Source: CAYYWP01 sp050176585 (lineage in GTDB: Bacteria > Desulfobacterota > Binatia > HRBIN30 > CADEER01). From it: a DNA stretch of 64,000 nucleotides. The notes under the pieces are model-generated. The model ran no database searches and was not told where the DNA came from. It saw nothing but the letters and a program-made list of their open reading frames with translations. The translations under genes and the position numbers were made by a program. The number at the start of each line of letters is the position of its first letter. The first letter of the stretch is position 1. Where the stretch lies: positions 60,654 through 124,653 of the forward strand of contig JBFXHX010000008.1 in the NCBI GenBank assembly GCA_050176585.1, in the 5' to 3' direction. Shown here one piece after another: positions 18,002 to 26,670 of this stretch.

Positions 18002-19420
18002 TCAGTCGCTCACCAACTTGTTCAGCCCGTTCAGCGCGGCCACCCGATAGCATTCCGCCAGCGTCGGGTAGTTGAACACCGCATCGACGAAGTAGTCGGC
18101 GGTACCCTGAAAGGCGATCACCGCCTGGCCGATGTGGATCAGCTCCGTTGCGCCGGTGCCGATCGCGTGCACCCCGAGCACGACGCGCGTGTGCGGATGG
18201 ATGAGGAGCTTCAACATCCCGATCTCGTCGCCGAGGAGCTGGCCGCGCGCGATCTCGCGATACTGCGCCACGCCGGTCTCGTACGGCACTCCCTCGCGCG
18301 TGAGCTGCTCCTCGGTCTTGCCCACCATCGAGATCTCGGGAATGGCGTAAATCCCGTACGGCAGTAGCTGCGCCATCGCCTCGCAGCGCTCGCCGAACAT
18401 GCGGCACGAGGCGACGCGTCCCTGTTCCATGCTGGTGGACGCGAGTGCCGGAAACCCTATCACGTCGCCGACCGCGAAGACGTGCGGCACTGCCGTGCGG
18501 TAGTCGGCGTCGACCGCGATGCGGCCGCGCGCATCCGTAGTGAGGCCGATCGCATCGAGGTTCAGCGCATCGGTCGCGCCCTGGCGGCCGACGCAGTACA
18601 TCAGGCAATCCGCAACGAGCGTCTTGCCGCTCTCCAGCGTCACCTCGGCCATCGCCCCATTGCTGGTGCGCGCGGCCTTGGGCGCCGGCACGCGCTTGAC
18701 CTCCGCGACCGTTTCGCCGAGGCGCAAGGTCATCCCGCCCTGGCGGAGGTGGTACTGCAGGGCCTCGATGATCTCGCCGTCGACGAACTCGAGCAGCCGG
18801 TGGCGCCCGTCGATCAAGGTCACGCGCACGCCGAGCGCCGAGAGCATCGAGGCGTACTCCGTGCCGATCACACCGCCCCCGACGATGATCATGCTGTGGG
18901 GCACGGCGCCGAGGTGGAACAGCTCGTCGGTAGTGATGACGTTGTGGCCGTCGAACGGAATCTCCGCCGGCCGCGCCGGCGTGGTCCCGACGGCGATGAC
19001 GACATAGTCGGCGGTCACCGCCTCGGACGCGTGCTCGGCTGCCACCTCGATCGTATGCGCATCCGCAAAACGGCCCCGGCCGCCGATGATCGCGATGCCG
19101 TTGCGGTCGAGCTGCGCGCGCACGATGTCCATCTCGGTGCGGATCACCGCTTGGTAGTGCGTCCGTAGCTCTTTGAGCGTGGCGTCGCGGCCGGCGATGC
19201 GAAAATCCTTTACGCGCGGGGTCGCGGAGCCAGCGCCGCCGATCATCAGGATGACCTCGCGCAGCGTCTTCGACGGAATCGTTCCGGTGTGGACCGCCAC
19301 GCCGCCGACCGCCTCGCGCTCCTCGATCACGCACACCTCGCGACCGAGCTTGGACGCCTGGATCGCGGCCTTCTGACCCCCCGGGCCGCTGCCGATCACG
19401 CAGAGATCGAAATGGCGCAT
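18002..19420 (-). CDS. sthA: Soluble (Si-specific) pyridine nucleotide transhydrogenase
   Basis: A 472-residue flavoprotein that exchanges reducing equivalents between NADPH and NAD+. It has the FAD motif GSGPGGQKAA near the N-terminus, GVAVHTGTIPSKTLRE, the NAD(P)-binding GGGVIGTEYA, and the C-terminal HIGQAVIAF and FNYPTLAECYRVA. The redox-active cysteine pair of lipoamide dehydrogenases is missing at the GVAVHTGT segment, as is typical of SthA. ATG at 19420 starts the FAD fold directly; the 85-residue upstream extension of the frame is not conserved-like. Confidence 0.93.
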   Translation of the reverse strand: MRHFDLCVIGSGPGGQKAAIQASKLGREVCVIEEREAVGGVAVHTGTIPSKTLREVILMIGGAGSATPRVKDFRIAGRDATLKELRTHYQAVIRTEMDIVRAQLDRNGIAIIGGRGRFADAHTIEVAAEHASEAVTADYVVIAVGTTPARPAEIPFDGHNVITTDELFHLGAVPHSMIIVGGGVIGTEYASMLSALGVRVTLIDGRHRLLEFVDGEIIEALQYHLRQGGMTLRLGETVAEVKRVPAPKAARTSNGAMAEVTLESGKTLVADCLMYCVGRQGATDALNLDAIGLTTDARGRIAVDADYRTAVPHVFAVGDVIGFPALASTSMEQGRVASCRMFGERCEAMAQLLPYGIYAIPEISMVGKTEEQLTREGVPYETGVAQYREIARGQLLGDEIGMLKLLIHPHTRVVLGVHAIGTGATELIHIGQAVIAFQGTADYFVDAVFNYPTLAECYRVAALNGLNKLVSD

Positions 19421-19568
19421 GCGCCCGCAATGCTTAGGCGAGGGCGGCGGTGCCGCGCAACCCGTTTGCGGTCCGAGCGCACTGCCGCCTGAGCGCGAGG
19501 GGACCGCGAGCGAGCGCCTGACGCCGCGCGTTTGTGTCGGGGCGGCGAATCTGAGACGCAGCGCCGGC

Positions 19569-20840
19569 ATGGTCGATCGGCTGGACGGCACGGAGCGCAA
19601 CTCGGTGCGGGCCGGCAGCGCCCTGATTTGGTACGCGCTCGCCCCGGCCGCGATCGGCGCCGTCACCGGCGTCACGGTGGCGGCGCTGTCCTCTCTGGTC
19701 GAGGGCTGGGGACTCGCACATCTCGCCGCCCTGCCGGGGTGGCTGCCCGCGCTGTTCTCGCCGCTGGCGCTGATCGGCGCCTGGCTCGCAACTCGCTACG
19801 TCACCCGGGCGGAATCGCCATCCACCTCGGAGCTGTACATCGTCACCTACCACCACCCGGGACAGCCGATCCCGGTCCGGCAGCTGCCGGGCCGCGTATT
19901 GGCCGCGGCCGCGACCGTCGGCTTCGGCGGCTCGCAGGGATTCGAGTCCCCATCCGCGCTCATCGGCGCGTCCTGGAGCCAGGCGCTCTCGCGCTTCAAC
20001 GCCTCTGCGGACGTGCGTCGCGGGCTGCTGGCCGCCGGCGCCAGCGCGGGGATCGCGGCGGTGTTTTCCTCTCCGGCAGTCGGAGCGCTCTACGGCATCG
20101 AGGTGCCGTTCAAGCGCGATGTCGACGCGCCGCGACTCGCGCCGTGCGCGGTCGCCGCCGTGTGCGCGTACCTGGCCCGCGACGCGCTGATTGGCTCTCG
20201 GCGGCTGGTCGAGATCCACGGCGCGCCGGAGCTCGACTGGTTGTTCGGCGTGGCCTGCGCGGCGGTCGCGATCGGGTGCGGTGTCGGCGCCAAGCTCTTC
20301 GCCGCCGCCCAGGAGGTGCTACGCCGGGTGGGGCGCCGCCAAGCGCGATGGCAGCGCGCGGTGATCGGCGGCGCCGTGTTGGCGCTGCTCGCGATCGCCG
20401 GGCATGCGCTCTGCGGCACCTGGATCACGTTCGGACCGGGGTACATCGCCGCCGAGTGGGTGGCGGCGGAAAGGCGACCGGTGTCGCTGCTGGTGCTGGC
20501 GCTCGCGATCCGCGCCGGGGGAAACCTCGTGTCCGTGTACGGCGGTGGTGGCGGAGGCGTATTCACGTCGCTCGCCTGCAACGGCCTCTTCATCGGGCAG
20601 ATGGTCGCCGAGGCGATCGGACGCGGTCAGACGCGGCTGTTCGCGCTGCTCGGCGCCGCGTGCTTTCTGGGAGCGGGCTACCGGCTGCCGATCGCCTGCA
20701 TCCTCTACATTGCGGAGGAGAGCGGCAGCGTCGCGATCTCGATCGCCGGGCTCATGGTGATCGCAATCGCGCAGCTCATCATGGGGGAGGCATCGGTCTC
20801 TGAAGCGCAAGTCGACGAGCGGCAGACCGCGCAAGGGTGA
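19569..20840 (+). CDS. ClC-type chloride channel/transporter, divergent
   Basis: A 423-residue membrane protein with about 10-12 helices. The motif GSQGFESPSALIG occupies the place of the GREGP selectivity segment and keeps a glutamate that may act as the gate. GASAGIAAVFSSPAVGALYGIE matches the conserved GxxAGxxAxFxxPxxGxLFxxE helix (here with Ala-Leu-Tyr), and GGGGGGVFTSL corresponds to GGxFxPxL. Whether it is a channel or a proton antiporter cannot be told. ATG at 19569 is used because upstream codons lie in the promoter region of the divergent sthA. Confidence 0.85.
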   Translation: MVDRLDGTERNSVRAGSALIWYALAPAAIGAVTGVTVAALSSLVEGWGLAHLAALPGWLPALFSPLALIGAWLATRYVTRAESPSTSELYIVTYHHPGQPIPVRQLPGRVLAAAATVGFGGSQGFESPSALIGASWSQALSRFNASADVRRGLLAAGASAGIAAVFSSPAVGALYGIEVPFKRDVDAPRLAPCAVAAVCAYLARDALIGSRRLVEIHGAPELDWLFGVACAAVAIGCGVGAKLFAAAQEVLRRVGRRQARWQRAVIGGAVLALLAIAGHALCGTWITFGPGYIAAEWVAAERRPVSLLVLALAIRAGGNLVSVYGGGGGGVFTSLACNGLFIGQMVAEAIGRGQTRLFALLGAACFLGAGYRLPIACILYIAEESGSVAISIAGLMVIAIAQLIMGEASVSEAQVDERQTAQG

Positions 20841-20844
20841 TTCG

Positions 20845-20870
20845 TCACCGCAGAGGCGCCGAGGCCGCGG
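20845..20870 (+). repeat. Family A repeat arm, left of the small lipoprotein gene
   Basis: TCACCGCAGAGGCGCCGAGG continuing with CCGCGG. Its reverse complement is matched, with few mismatches, at 21331-21355. The same motif family (TCAACGCAGAGACGCGGAG type) appears at 27927, 41658, 52411 and 59224. Confidence 0.55.
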
Positions 20871-20948
20871 TGGTGATATCGACCGCGCGACCTCTGCGCG
20901 CTGCTCGGCGGAGTGATACTCGGCGGAGATCACAAAGGAGGAAGGGAC

Positions 20949-21278
20949 ATGAAGAGCTGGGCCCAGATAATCGCGATGGTGGCCGTGGCGGCGGCAGCTG
21001 GTTGCGCTATGCAGCAAAAGAAAGTCGAGCAGCAACTGGCGTCACCAGCGCCGATCAACTGCGACACGGCCCAGGGCGACATTCGCGTACTGCAACAGGA
21101 AAAGGCGCACGTCGCCCAGCGCATCGCGGAGGGTGCGACCGCGATCTATCCCGCCAGTCTCGTCGTCGGAGTACTGACCGGAACCGAGCGCACGAAATTG
21201 CAGGTCGCAACCGGCGAGTACGACAAACAAATCGACCAGCGCATCGCCGAAATCAAACAGACCTGCGGCATCCGTTGA
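20949..21278 (+). CDS. Small lipoprotein, unknown function
   Basis: A 109-residue predicted lipoprotein with a signal peptide ending AVAAAAGC-A (Cys18). The mature part is helical, with two cysteines (near 37 and 106) that could pair, and heptad-like Gln/Lys/Glu-rich stretches (VLQQEKAHVAQRIAEG, QIDQRIAEIKQTC). A strong Shine-Dalgarno, AAGGAGG at 20935-20941, lies 7 bases before ATG 20949 and fixes the start. No family is recognised. It is flanked on both sides by inverted arms of the family A repeat. Confidence 0.72.
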   Translation: MKSWAQIIAMVAVAAAAGCAMQQKKVEQQLASPAPINCDTAQGDIRVLQQEKAHVAQRIAEGATAIYPASLVVGVLTGTERTKLQVATGEYDKQIDQRIAEIKQTCGIR

Positions 21279-21330
21279 TCTTCACTGCACAGGCGGGGAG
21301 ATCGCGCACTCGCAATGGCCAGCGCCGCCT

Positions 21331-21355
21331 CCGCGGCTCGGTGTCTCTGCGCTGA
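21331..21355 (-). repeat. Family A repeat arm, right of the small lipoprotein gene
   Basis: CCGCGGCTCGGTGTCTCTGC continuing with GCTGA. It is the inverted counterpart of the arm at 20845-20870, so the lipoprotein gene sits inside a pair of inverted arms about 460 bases apart. Confidence 0.55.
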
Positions 21356-21359
21356 GAAT

Positions 21360-22223
21360 TCATAACGTCTCGCTGCCGAAGGTATCGCACATCTCGATGT
21401 CGCCGCTCTGCACACCGCGGCGCAGCCAGCGGACACGCATATCGGAGGAGCCGTGCGTCCAGGTCTCCGGGACGGTGTACCCCTGTGAGCGGCGCTGCAG
21501 CTGATCGTCGCCGATCGCGCTCGCAGCCCGCAGGCCCTCTTCGAGGTCGCCGGGCTCGAGCAGGTTCGCAGTGCGGTCGGCGTGGTGCGCCCACACGCCG
21601 GCCAGGCAGTCCGCCTGCAGCTCCATGCGCACGGACAGCGCGTTCGACTGCGCTTCGGAGGCCCGGCTCTGCGCAGCGCGGACCTTCTCGGCGACGCCGA
21701 GCACGTTCTGCACGTGATGCCCGACCTCGTGCGCGATGACGTAGGCCTGCGCGAAGTCCCCCGGCGCGCCGAAACGGCGCGCGAGCTCGTCGAAGAACGA
21801 CAGGTCGAGGTACACCTTGCCGTCGAGCGGACAGTAGAATGGCCCGACCGCAGCCGCGCCAAATCCGCACGCCGAATTCACCGCGCCGGTGAACAACACG
21901 AGCGTCGGCGGCTGATAGCGCGCGCCTCGCGCCTCGAACAGCGAGGTCCAGGCGTCCTCGGTCGAGCCGAGCACGGCCGCGGCGAAGCCCCCGAGCTGAT
22001 CCGATGGAGCGCCCATCTGCCCGCGCTCGCCGGGGCCTTGCTCGACCGAAGCGGACGGCCCACCGGCCTCCTCGAGCAGCGCGAGCGGATCGGTGCCGGT
22101 GAGCAGCGCGAAGACGATCAGCAGAAGGATGCCGCCGCCGCTGAGCGCGACGCCGCGGCCACCCGCGCGCATGCCGCGGCGATCCTCGACATTGTTACTC
22201 CGGCGGAGGCCTCCCCAGCGCAC
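21360..22223 (-). CDS. Neutral zinc metallopeptidase (YpfJ/KPN_02809 family)
   Basis: A 287-residue membrane-anchored protein starting MRWGGLRRSNNVEDRRG, the typical YpfJ opening, with one helix (about 27-43). The peptidase part contains TGAVNSACGFG, GPFYCPLDGKVYLDL, the zinc motif AHEVGHH (165-170) and MELQADCLAGVWAH, which supplies the third ligand region. The catalytic domain should lie in the periplasm. The physiological substrate of this family is not established. It ends just after a family A repeat arm and lies downstream of the MFS gene on the same strand. Confidence 0.9.
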   Translation of the reverse strand: MRWGGLRRSNNVEDRRGMRAGGRGVALSGGGILLLIVFALLTGTDPLALLEEAGGPSASVEQGPGERGQMGAPSDQLGGFAAAVLGSTEDAWTSLFEARGARYQPPTLVLFTGAVNSACGFGAAAVGPFYCPLDGKVYLDLSFFDELARRFGAPGDFAQAYVIAHEVGHHVQNVLGVAEKVRAAQSRASEAQSNALSVRMELQADCLAGVWAHHADRTANLLEPGDLEEGLRAASAIGDDQLQRRSQGYTVPETWTHGSSDMRVRWLRRGVQSGDIEMCDTFGSETL

Positions 22224-22300
22224 TTGGTTTGTCTACCACCCGTACACAAACCGTAAAGAGGTGCGCCGCAGATTGCACCGCGGCGCAAACCGGTACCGGG

Positions 22301-23575
22301 TCAGGCGCCCGTGCGCCGCGATGCGCCGCTGGTCACGGCCGTGTCGGCGAGCACTGCGCGCGCTGAGCCCCAGGACGCCGCCAACCAGCCGAGACCGGCC
22401 GCGAGCGCCGCCACGAACGCCCAGAGCTCGAGGTAGCCCGCGCCGATCAGCCAGCCGCCGATCGGCGGCGCGACCACCTGCGCGGTCGAGGTCAGCGATT
22501 GCGTAAGGCCGAGCACCATGCCCTGTTCGGTGCGGTCCGCGTGCTGGCTGATCAAGCTGGTCAGCGCGGGGCGCAACAGGCCTTGCCCGAGCGCAACCAG
22601 GGTCGTCACGACGATCAGCGGGGCGATGTCGTGGATGAGCCCGAGCAGCAGATACCCGACGCCCATCAATGCGAAGCCCGCGCTCACCAGCGCGGGCTCG
22701 CCGAACCGTTTGACCAGTCGTCCGATGAGGCCGCCTTGCAGCACGATGCCGAGAAAACCCGCGTACGCGAACAGGTAACCGATTTCGCGGGGCGTGAACG
22801 GATGGTCGCCCCAGCGGAACGTGCGCTCGGCGAAGAGCGCGAATCCCGAGGTGAACGTCGTAAACGCGAAGGCGAAGAAGAAAAACTGCGCGAGCAGTCC
22901 GGAGAGCACCGGGCGGCGGAAGTACTGGGCGTACGTTCCCCAGTCCGTCAATCGCAGGCGCTGGCCTCCCGGCCCGGTCTCGCGCCCCCGCGGATCGCGC
23001 GCCGGCGCCTGATTCGGCAGCAGGAGCGCGGTGACCACGATGCTCGCGAACGACAGCGCCGCAGCGGCGTGAAAGGGCGCGTGCAGCCCGTATTGTACCA
23101 GATACGCCGTGGTGGACGGACCGAGGAAAAAGCCCAGGCCGAAGGCGATGCCGATGATCCCAAAGGACCGCGCGCGGTTTTCGGGTTTCGTGTTGTCGGC
23201 GATGTACGCCTGCGCGAGCGAGAGGTTGCCCGCGGTGAGCCCGTCGATCACGCGGCCGAGGAAGAGGAGGGCGAGCGAGGTCGCGCTCCCCATCACCAGC
23301 AAGCCGATCAAGGTGCCGAGCTGGCTGACGAGCAGCATGGGCTTCCGCCCGACGCGGTCGGAGATGCGGCCAAGGAGCGGGCCGGAGACGAGCTGGCAGA
23401 CGGCGAACACCGACACCAGCAACGTGGCCTGCAGCGGGCTGGCGCCGAGGTGCTCGGCGTAGATGGCCAACAGCGGGATGACCAGCGTGAAGGCAAAGAT
23501 GTCGACCAGGACGACGAGAAAGATCGGTAGCAGCATCGGGGGTTCCGGCGCGTTGCGGCCGGAAGGTTCGGACAT
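22301..23575 (-). CDS. MFS transporter (TetA/DHA1-like drug exporter)
   Basis: A 424-residue major facilitator with 12 predicted helices. Motif A appears as GPLLGRISDRVGRKPMLL in loop 2-3. The first helix reads DIFAFTLVIPLLAIYA, close to TetA-type DHA1 exporters, and AYIADNTKPENRARSFGIIG matches the conserved TetA segment. A drug or metabolite exporter is the likely role; the substrate cannot be told. ATG at 23575 is used. Upstream residues of the open frame lie in the intergenic space to the PPK2 gene. Confidence 0.88.
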   Translation of the reverse strand: MSEPSGRNAPEPPMLLPIFLVVLVDIFAFTLVIPLLAIYAEHLGASPLQATLLVSVFAVCQLVSGPLLGRISDRVGRKPMLLVSQLGTLIGLLVMGSATSLALLFLGRVIDGLTAGNLSLAQAYIADNTKPENRARSFGIIGIAFGLGFFLGPSTTAYLVQYGLHAPFHAAAALSFASIVVTALLLPNQAPARDPRGRETGPGGQRLRLTDWGTYAQYFRRPVLSGLLAQFFFFAFAFTTFTSGFALFAERTFRWGDHPFTPREIGYLFAYAGFLGIVLQGGLIGRLVKRFGEPALVSAGFALMGVGYLLLGLIHDIAPLIVVTTLVALGQGLLRPALTSLISQHADRTEQGMVLGLTQSLTSTAQVVAPPIGGWLIGAGYLELWAFVAALAAGLGWLAASWGSARAVLADTAVTSGASRRTGA

Positions 23576-23623
23576 AACCCGCGCGGCGCGCAGCGACAAT
23601 CCCCAGCGCAACTGTGGAGGCGA

Positions 23624-24520
23624 TCAGCCCTCGCGCAGGAGAGTGGCGCGCGCGAGCTCGAGCTCCCTGCGCTTTTCGGCGTCGAGCTTCGGGAAATCGA
23701 CGTTGAGGTCGGCCAGCGCGTCGACGACCGCTGCAGCCACCACTGCGCGGGTGAACCATTTGTGGTCCGCGGGAACGACGAACCATGGCGCGTGCGGCGC
23801 CGCGGTGTGGCGGATCATGTCTTCGTACGCGCGCATGTAATCGCCCCAGTACTGGCGCTCTTCCACGTCGCGCAGCGAGAACTTCCAGTTCTTCTCGGGC
23901 CGTTCGATGCGCTCGAGGAAGCGTTTCCGCTGCTCTTCCTTGGAGACGTGCAAGAAGAACTTGCGGATCACCACGCCATTGCGGGTCAGGTAGCGCTCGA
24001 AGTTGCTGATGTCCTCGAACCGATGTCGCCAAATCCACTTCGTGAGCAGCGGCTCGGGCAGCCGCTCGCGCTCGAGCAGCTCCTGGTGGACGCGCACCAC
24101 TAGCACCTCTTCGTAGTACGAGCGATTGAAGATGCCGATGTTCCCCCGCGCCGGCAGGCACACCGATGTTCGCCAGAGGAAATCGTGGTCGAGCTCTTTC
24201 TCGCTCGGCGCCTTGAACGAGTACACCTGACAGCCCTGCGGATTGACGCCGGACATCACGTGCTTGATCGTGCTGTCCTTCCCAGCCGCGTCCATCGCCT
24301 GGAAGATCAGGAGCAGCGCCCAGCGGTCGTGCGCGTAGAGCTTCTCCTGCATTTCCCGGAGGAAGCTCACGCCCTCGGCGAGCAGCGCCTCCGCGCGCGC
24401 GCGCGAGGTAACGTGGTGCGTGTCGCCGGGGTCGATCTCCTCGAGCGAGAAGTCGGCACCGCGATCGATCCGGTAGGGCGCGATCAGGCCCTTGATGTGT
24501 TGGCGCTGTCGTCGATTCAC
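23624..24520 (-). CDS. ppk2: Polyphosphate kinase 2 family protein
   Basis: A 298-residue PPK2 enzyme that transfers phosphate between polyphosphate and nucleotides. Walker A is FQAMDAAGKDSTIKH (Lys81), followed by MSGVNPQGCQV. Walker B is FNRSYYEEVLVVRVH. The lid contains HVSKEEQRKRFLERIERPEKNWKF split over two helices. The length and these motifs place it in the single-domain PPK2 branch that uses polyP to phosphorylate AMP and/or ADP. The start codon is GTG at 24520, with GGGAGGA about 8 bases upstream. Confidence 0.92.
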   Translation of the reverse strand: MNRRQRQHIKGLIAPYRIDRGADFSLEEIDPGDTHHVTSRARAEALLAEGVSFLREMQEKLYAHDRWALLLIFQAMDAAGKDSTIKHVMSGVNPQGCQVYSFKAPSEKELDHDFLWRTSVCLPARGNIGIFNRSYYEEVLVVRVHQELLERERLPEPLLTKWIWRHRFEDISNFERYLTRNGVVIRKFFLHVSKEEQRKRFLERIERPEKNWKFSLRDVEERQYWGDYMRAYEDMIRHTAAPHAPWFVVPADHKWFTRAVVAAAVVDALADLNVDFPKLDAEKRRELELARATLLREG

Positions 24521-24557
24521 CCTGTCCTCCCGCTCGACGCCGGATACTGCCCTTGCT

Positions 24558-24610
24558 GCTCCAGCACCCCTGGGCAGCGCGCCGCTGCCCGGGGCGCCCT
24601 CGGCTGGAGC
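24558..24610 (-). terminator. Strong nested hairpin between the ion channel and ppk2 genes
   Basis: Outer arms GCTCCAG (24558-24564) and CTGGAGC (24604-24610) enclose an inner stem CCCCTGGGCAGCG / CGCTGCCCGGGG with a 3-base loop. It directly follows the stop of the minus-strand channel gene at 24615 and precedes the GTG of ppk2. It could terminate the channel transcript or influence ppk2 expression. No U-tract follows, so a rho-independent mechanism is not certain. Confidence 0.5.
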
Positions 24611-24614
24611 GCGG

Positions 24615-25391
24615 CTACGCTCCTGTTTGCCGCTCGCTCTTCAGGTGCCGCGCGATCTCGCGCGCCACCGCCTGGCGATCCAGATCGGCCTGTTCGCGCT
24701 CGAAGCGGCGCTGCCGATAGTACAGCTCCAACGAGACCAGCCGCGCCAGGAGGACGGCGGGAAAGAGCTGGCCGATGACGGCTTCGAGGGTGGCGAGCGA
24801 GCGGGCGGCCGGGTGGATCGGCTGGATATCGCCGTACCCGACCGTGGTGAGAGTCACGAAGCTGAAGTACACGAATGGCGATGTCACGGTCAGGGGCACA
24901 TGGGGCGGCGTGGCCGCGGTCGAGAACGCATTCGGCGCGAGCGCGCCGATCGCCGAATATAGCAGGGCGAACATCAGGCCGATCAGCAGATATGCATTGA
25001 CGGCGGCGAAGATGCGCCCGTGTGTCACCGGCCCTTCGCGGAACGCTTGCCGGAGCAGGATGGTGGCGAGCAGCCCGGTGGCGATGAACGAGGCGATGAG
25101 GTCGGGCACGTGCAGCGCGGGAGCCGCCGACAGCGCGCTGGCCCAGTAAACTACTTGCGTGATCAGCACTACGCCGCTGAAAAACACGGCCATCGCGCGT
25201 GAGCGCGCCGTGGCGGCGATACCCGACAGGAGCAGCAAGGCGAATGCGACGCCCACCGCCAGATGTCCGAGCAACTCGAGCTGGTGCAGCGGACCGAGAA
25301 TGAAGATCGTGGTCGCGACGCAGACGAGCAGGATCAGGTGACTGCGATCTGCGAGCCAAAATCGCGTCAGCCGCGCTGCCGGGCGATCCAT
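24615..25391 (-). CDS. Potassium channel-like membrane protein (Ion_trans_2)
   Basis: A 258-residue membrane protein with six predicted helices, a pore loop and the potassium selectivity filter TTVGYGD at 182-188. The C-terminal 50 residues are charged and probably cytoplasmic (YYRQRRFEREQADLDRQ). There is no RCK/TrkA domain. A two-pore-helix or six-helix voltage-independent channel is likely. ATG at 25391 is chosen; it lies 8 bases downstream of the end of the beta-propeller gene, so the two may be cotranscribed. Confidence 0.83.
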   Translation of the reverse strand: MDRPAARLTRFWLADRSHLILLVCVATTIFILGPLHQLELLGHLAVGVAFALLLLSGIAATARSRAMAVFFSGVVLITQVVYWASALSAAPALHVPDLIASFIATGLLATILLRQAFREGPVTHGRIFAAVNAYLLIGLMFALLYSAIGALAPNAFSTAATPPHVPLTVTSPFVYFSFVTLTTVGYGDIQPIHPAARSLATLEAVIGQLFPAVLLARLVSLELYYRQRRFEREQADLDRQAVAREIARHLKSERQTGA

Positions 25392-25399
25392 CGGGAGCG

Positions 25400-26548
25400 C
25401 TACTGGGCAGGCCGAGTCGCGAGCACCAACACGTGGGCACTCCCGCTGATCTGCGCCGTCATGTCGCCGAATTCGCGCCCGCGGTTGAGACCCTTGCGCG
25501 CTTCTTCGGCGGTCAGGTCTTTTGCCACTTCGCCGGCTGTAGATACGTACAGGCGGCTGCCGTCCGGCGCCAACGCGACGTCGTACGCGAGCGGCACCGC
25601 GAGCTGCGCCCGCACCGCCGCCGAGGCGGTGTCGATCACGATCACCTTGCCCGCTTGTTGAGCGGTGACGTAGAGCGTCGCACCGTCCGGTGAGATCGCG
25701 GCTTCGTTCGGCGTGCTCAATTCGCTGGCCGTACGCGGCAGCGGCACCGTCGCGATCACCCGCCACGCACCCAGGTCGACGACCGACACGCTCGGCGGCC
25801 CGAGGTGGACGACATAGGCCCGCTGCCCGTCGGGCGAGAGAATGATGCGAAACGGGTTGGCGGCGATCTGCAGCTCCGCACCGAACTCCTGGGTGGCGGC
25901 GTCGAAGCGCTGGATGTAACCGGGCGCGCAGCTCTTCTTGCACCCTGCCCCGTAGACCGTCCGGCCGTCGCGCGAAACCGCGACGTCGTACGGCGCGACG
26001 CTCGGTGTCAGCAATCGGCTCCGCCCGCGGGTCACATCGATGATTGCGAGCGCGCGGCGCTGGGTGTCGGCGACGTACAGCGAACGGTTGTCCGGCGCCG
26101 CAGCCAAGCGGCCGTGGAAATACGGCTCATACAGCTTGACCGGGGTCGTCAGCTCGTCGCGGACCGTGTCGTACACCGTGAGCATGCCGGACATGAGGCC
26201 GGTCATGTACAGGCGCGAGCCATCCGGTGCGATCGCGATATGGGTCGTGGCGGCATCGACTGCCCGCGCGTCGACCACCGCGTTCGCAGCGGTGTCGATG
26301 ATCGTGAGATTGCCGTTCACTGCATAGACGCGCCGCCCATCGGGTGCGACCGCCAGCCATGGCGCGCCCACCCCCACGGAGAATGAGGTTAGCGCAGGCG
26401 GACCGACCGGCGTCGGGCCCGGCACCGGTGGCGGTGGCTGCACGCTGCGCCACCCGGCGCAACTCGTCAGGAGCGTAGCCGTCGCGAAGCCCGCCGCCGC
26501 CACTGGCAGCGCCCAGCGCCCACGCCACACCGCGCGTGTCGGGACCAT
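25400..26548 (-). CDS. YVTN-type beta-propeller lipoprotein
   Basis: A 382-residue lipoprotein with the lipobox LLTSC (Cys at about 30), a Pro-rich linker (PPPPVPGPTPVGPP), and seven or so repeats of the pattern APDGxRxYVxN with closing VIDTA-type strands, as in YncE/YVTN surface propellers. These bind ligands or scaffold other proteins; the exact role is unknown. ATG at 26548 is supported by GGAGGG 7 bases upstream; an in-frame GTG at 26563 is less likely. It is followed closely by the ion channel gene. Confidence 0.82.
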   Translation of the reverse strand: MVPTRAVWRGRWALPVAAAGFATATLLTSCAGWRSVQPPPPVPGPTPVGPPALTSFSVGVGAPWLAVAPDGRRVYAVNGNLTIIDTAANAVVDARAVDAATTHIAIAPDGSRLYMTGLMSGMLTVYDTVRDELTTPVKLYEPYFHGRLAAAPDNRSLYVADTQRRALAIIDVTRGRSRLLTPSVAPYDVAVSRDGRTVYGAGCKKSCAPGYIQRFDAATQEFGAELQIAANPFRIILSPDGQRAYVVHLGPPSVSVVDLGAWRVIATVPLPRTASELSTPNEAAISPDGATLYVTAQQAGKVIVIDTASAAVRAQLAVPLAYDVALAPDGSRLYVSTAGEVAKDLTAEEARKGLNRGREFGDMTAQISGSAHVLVLATRPAQ

Positions 26549-26670
26549 AGCGATACCCTCCACGGCGCGCTCTATAGCTCGGCGGCCGCGCAGTGGCCAT
26601 CGCCCTCAGCGCGCGCACCGGCTCGCTTCGCGCCGGGTGCGAGCGCGCTGGTCCGCCCGTTCTCCGCGGC

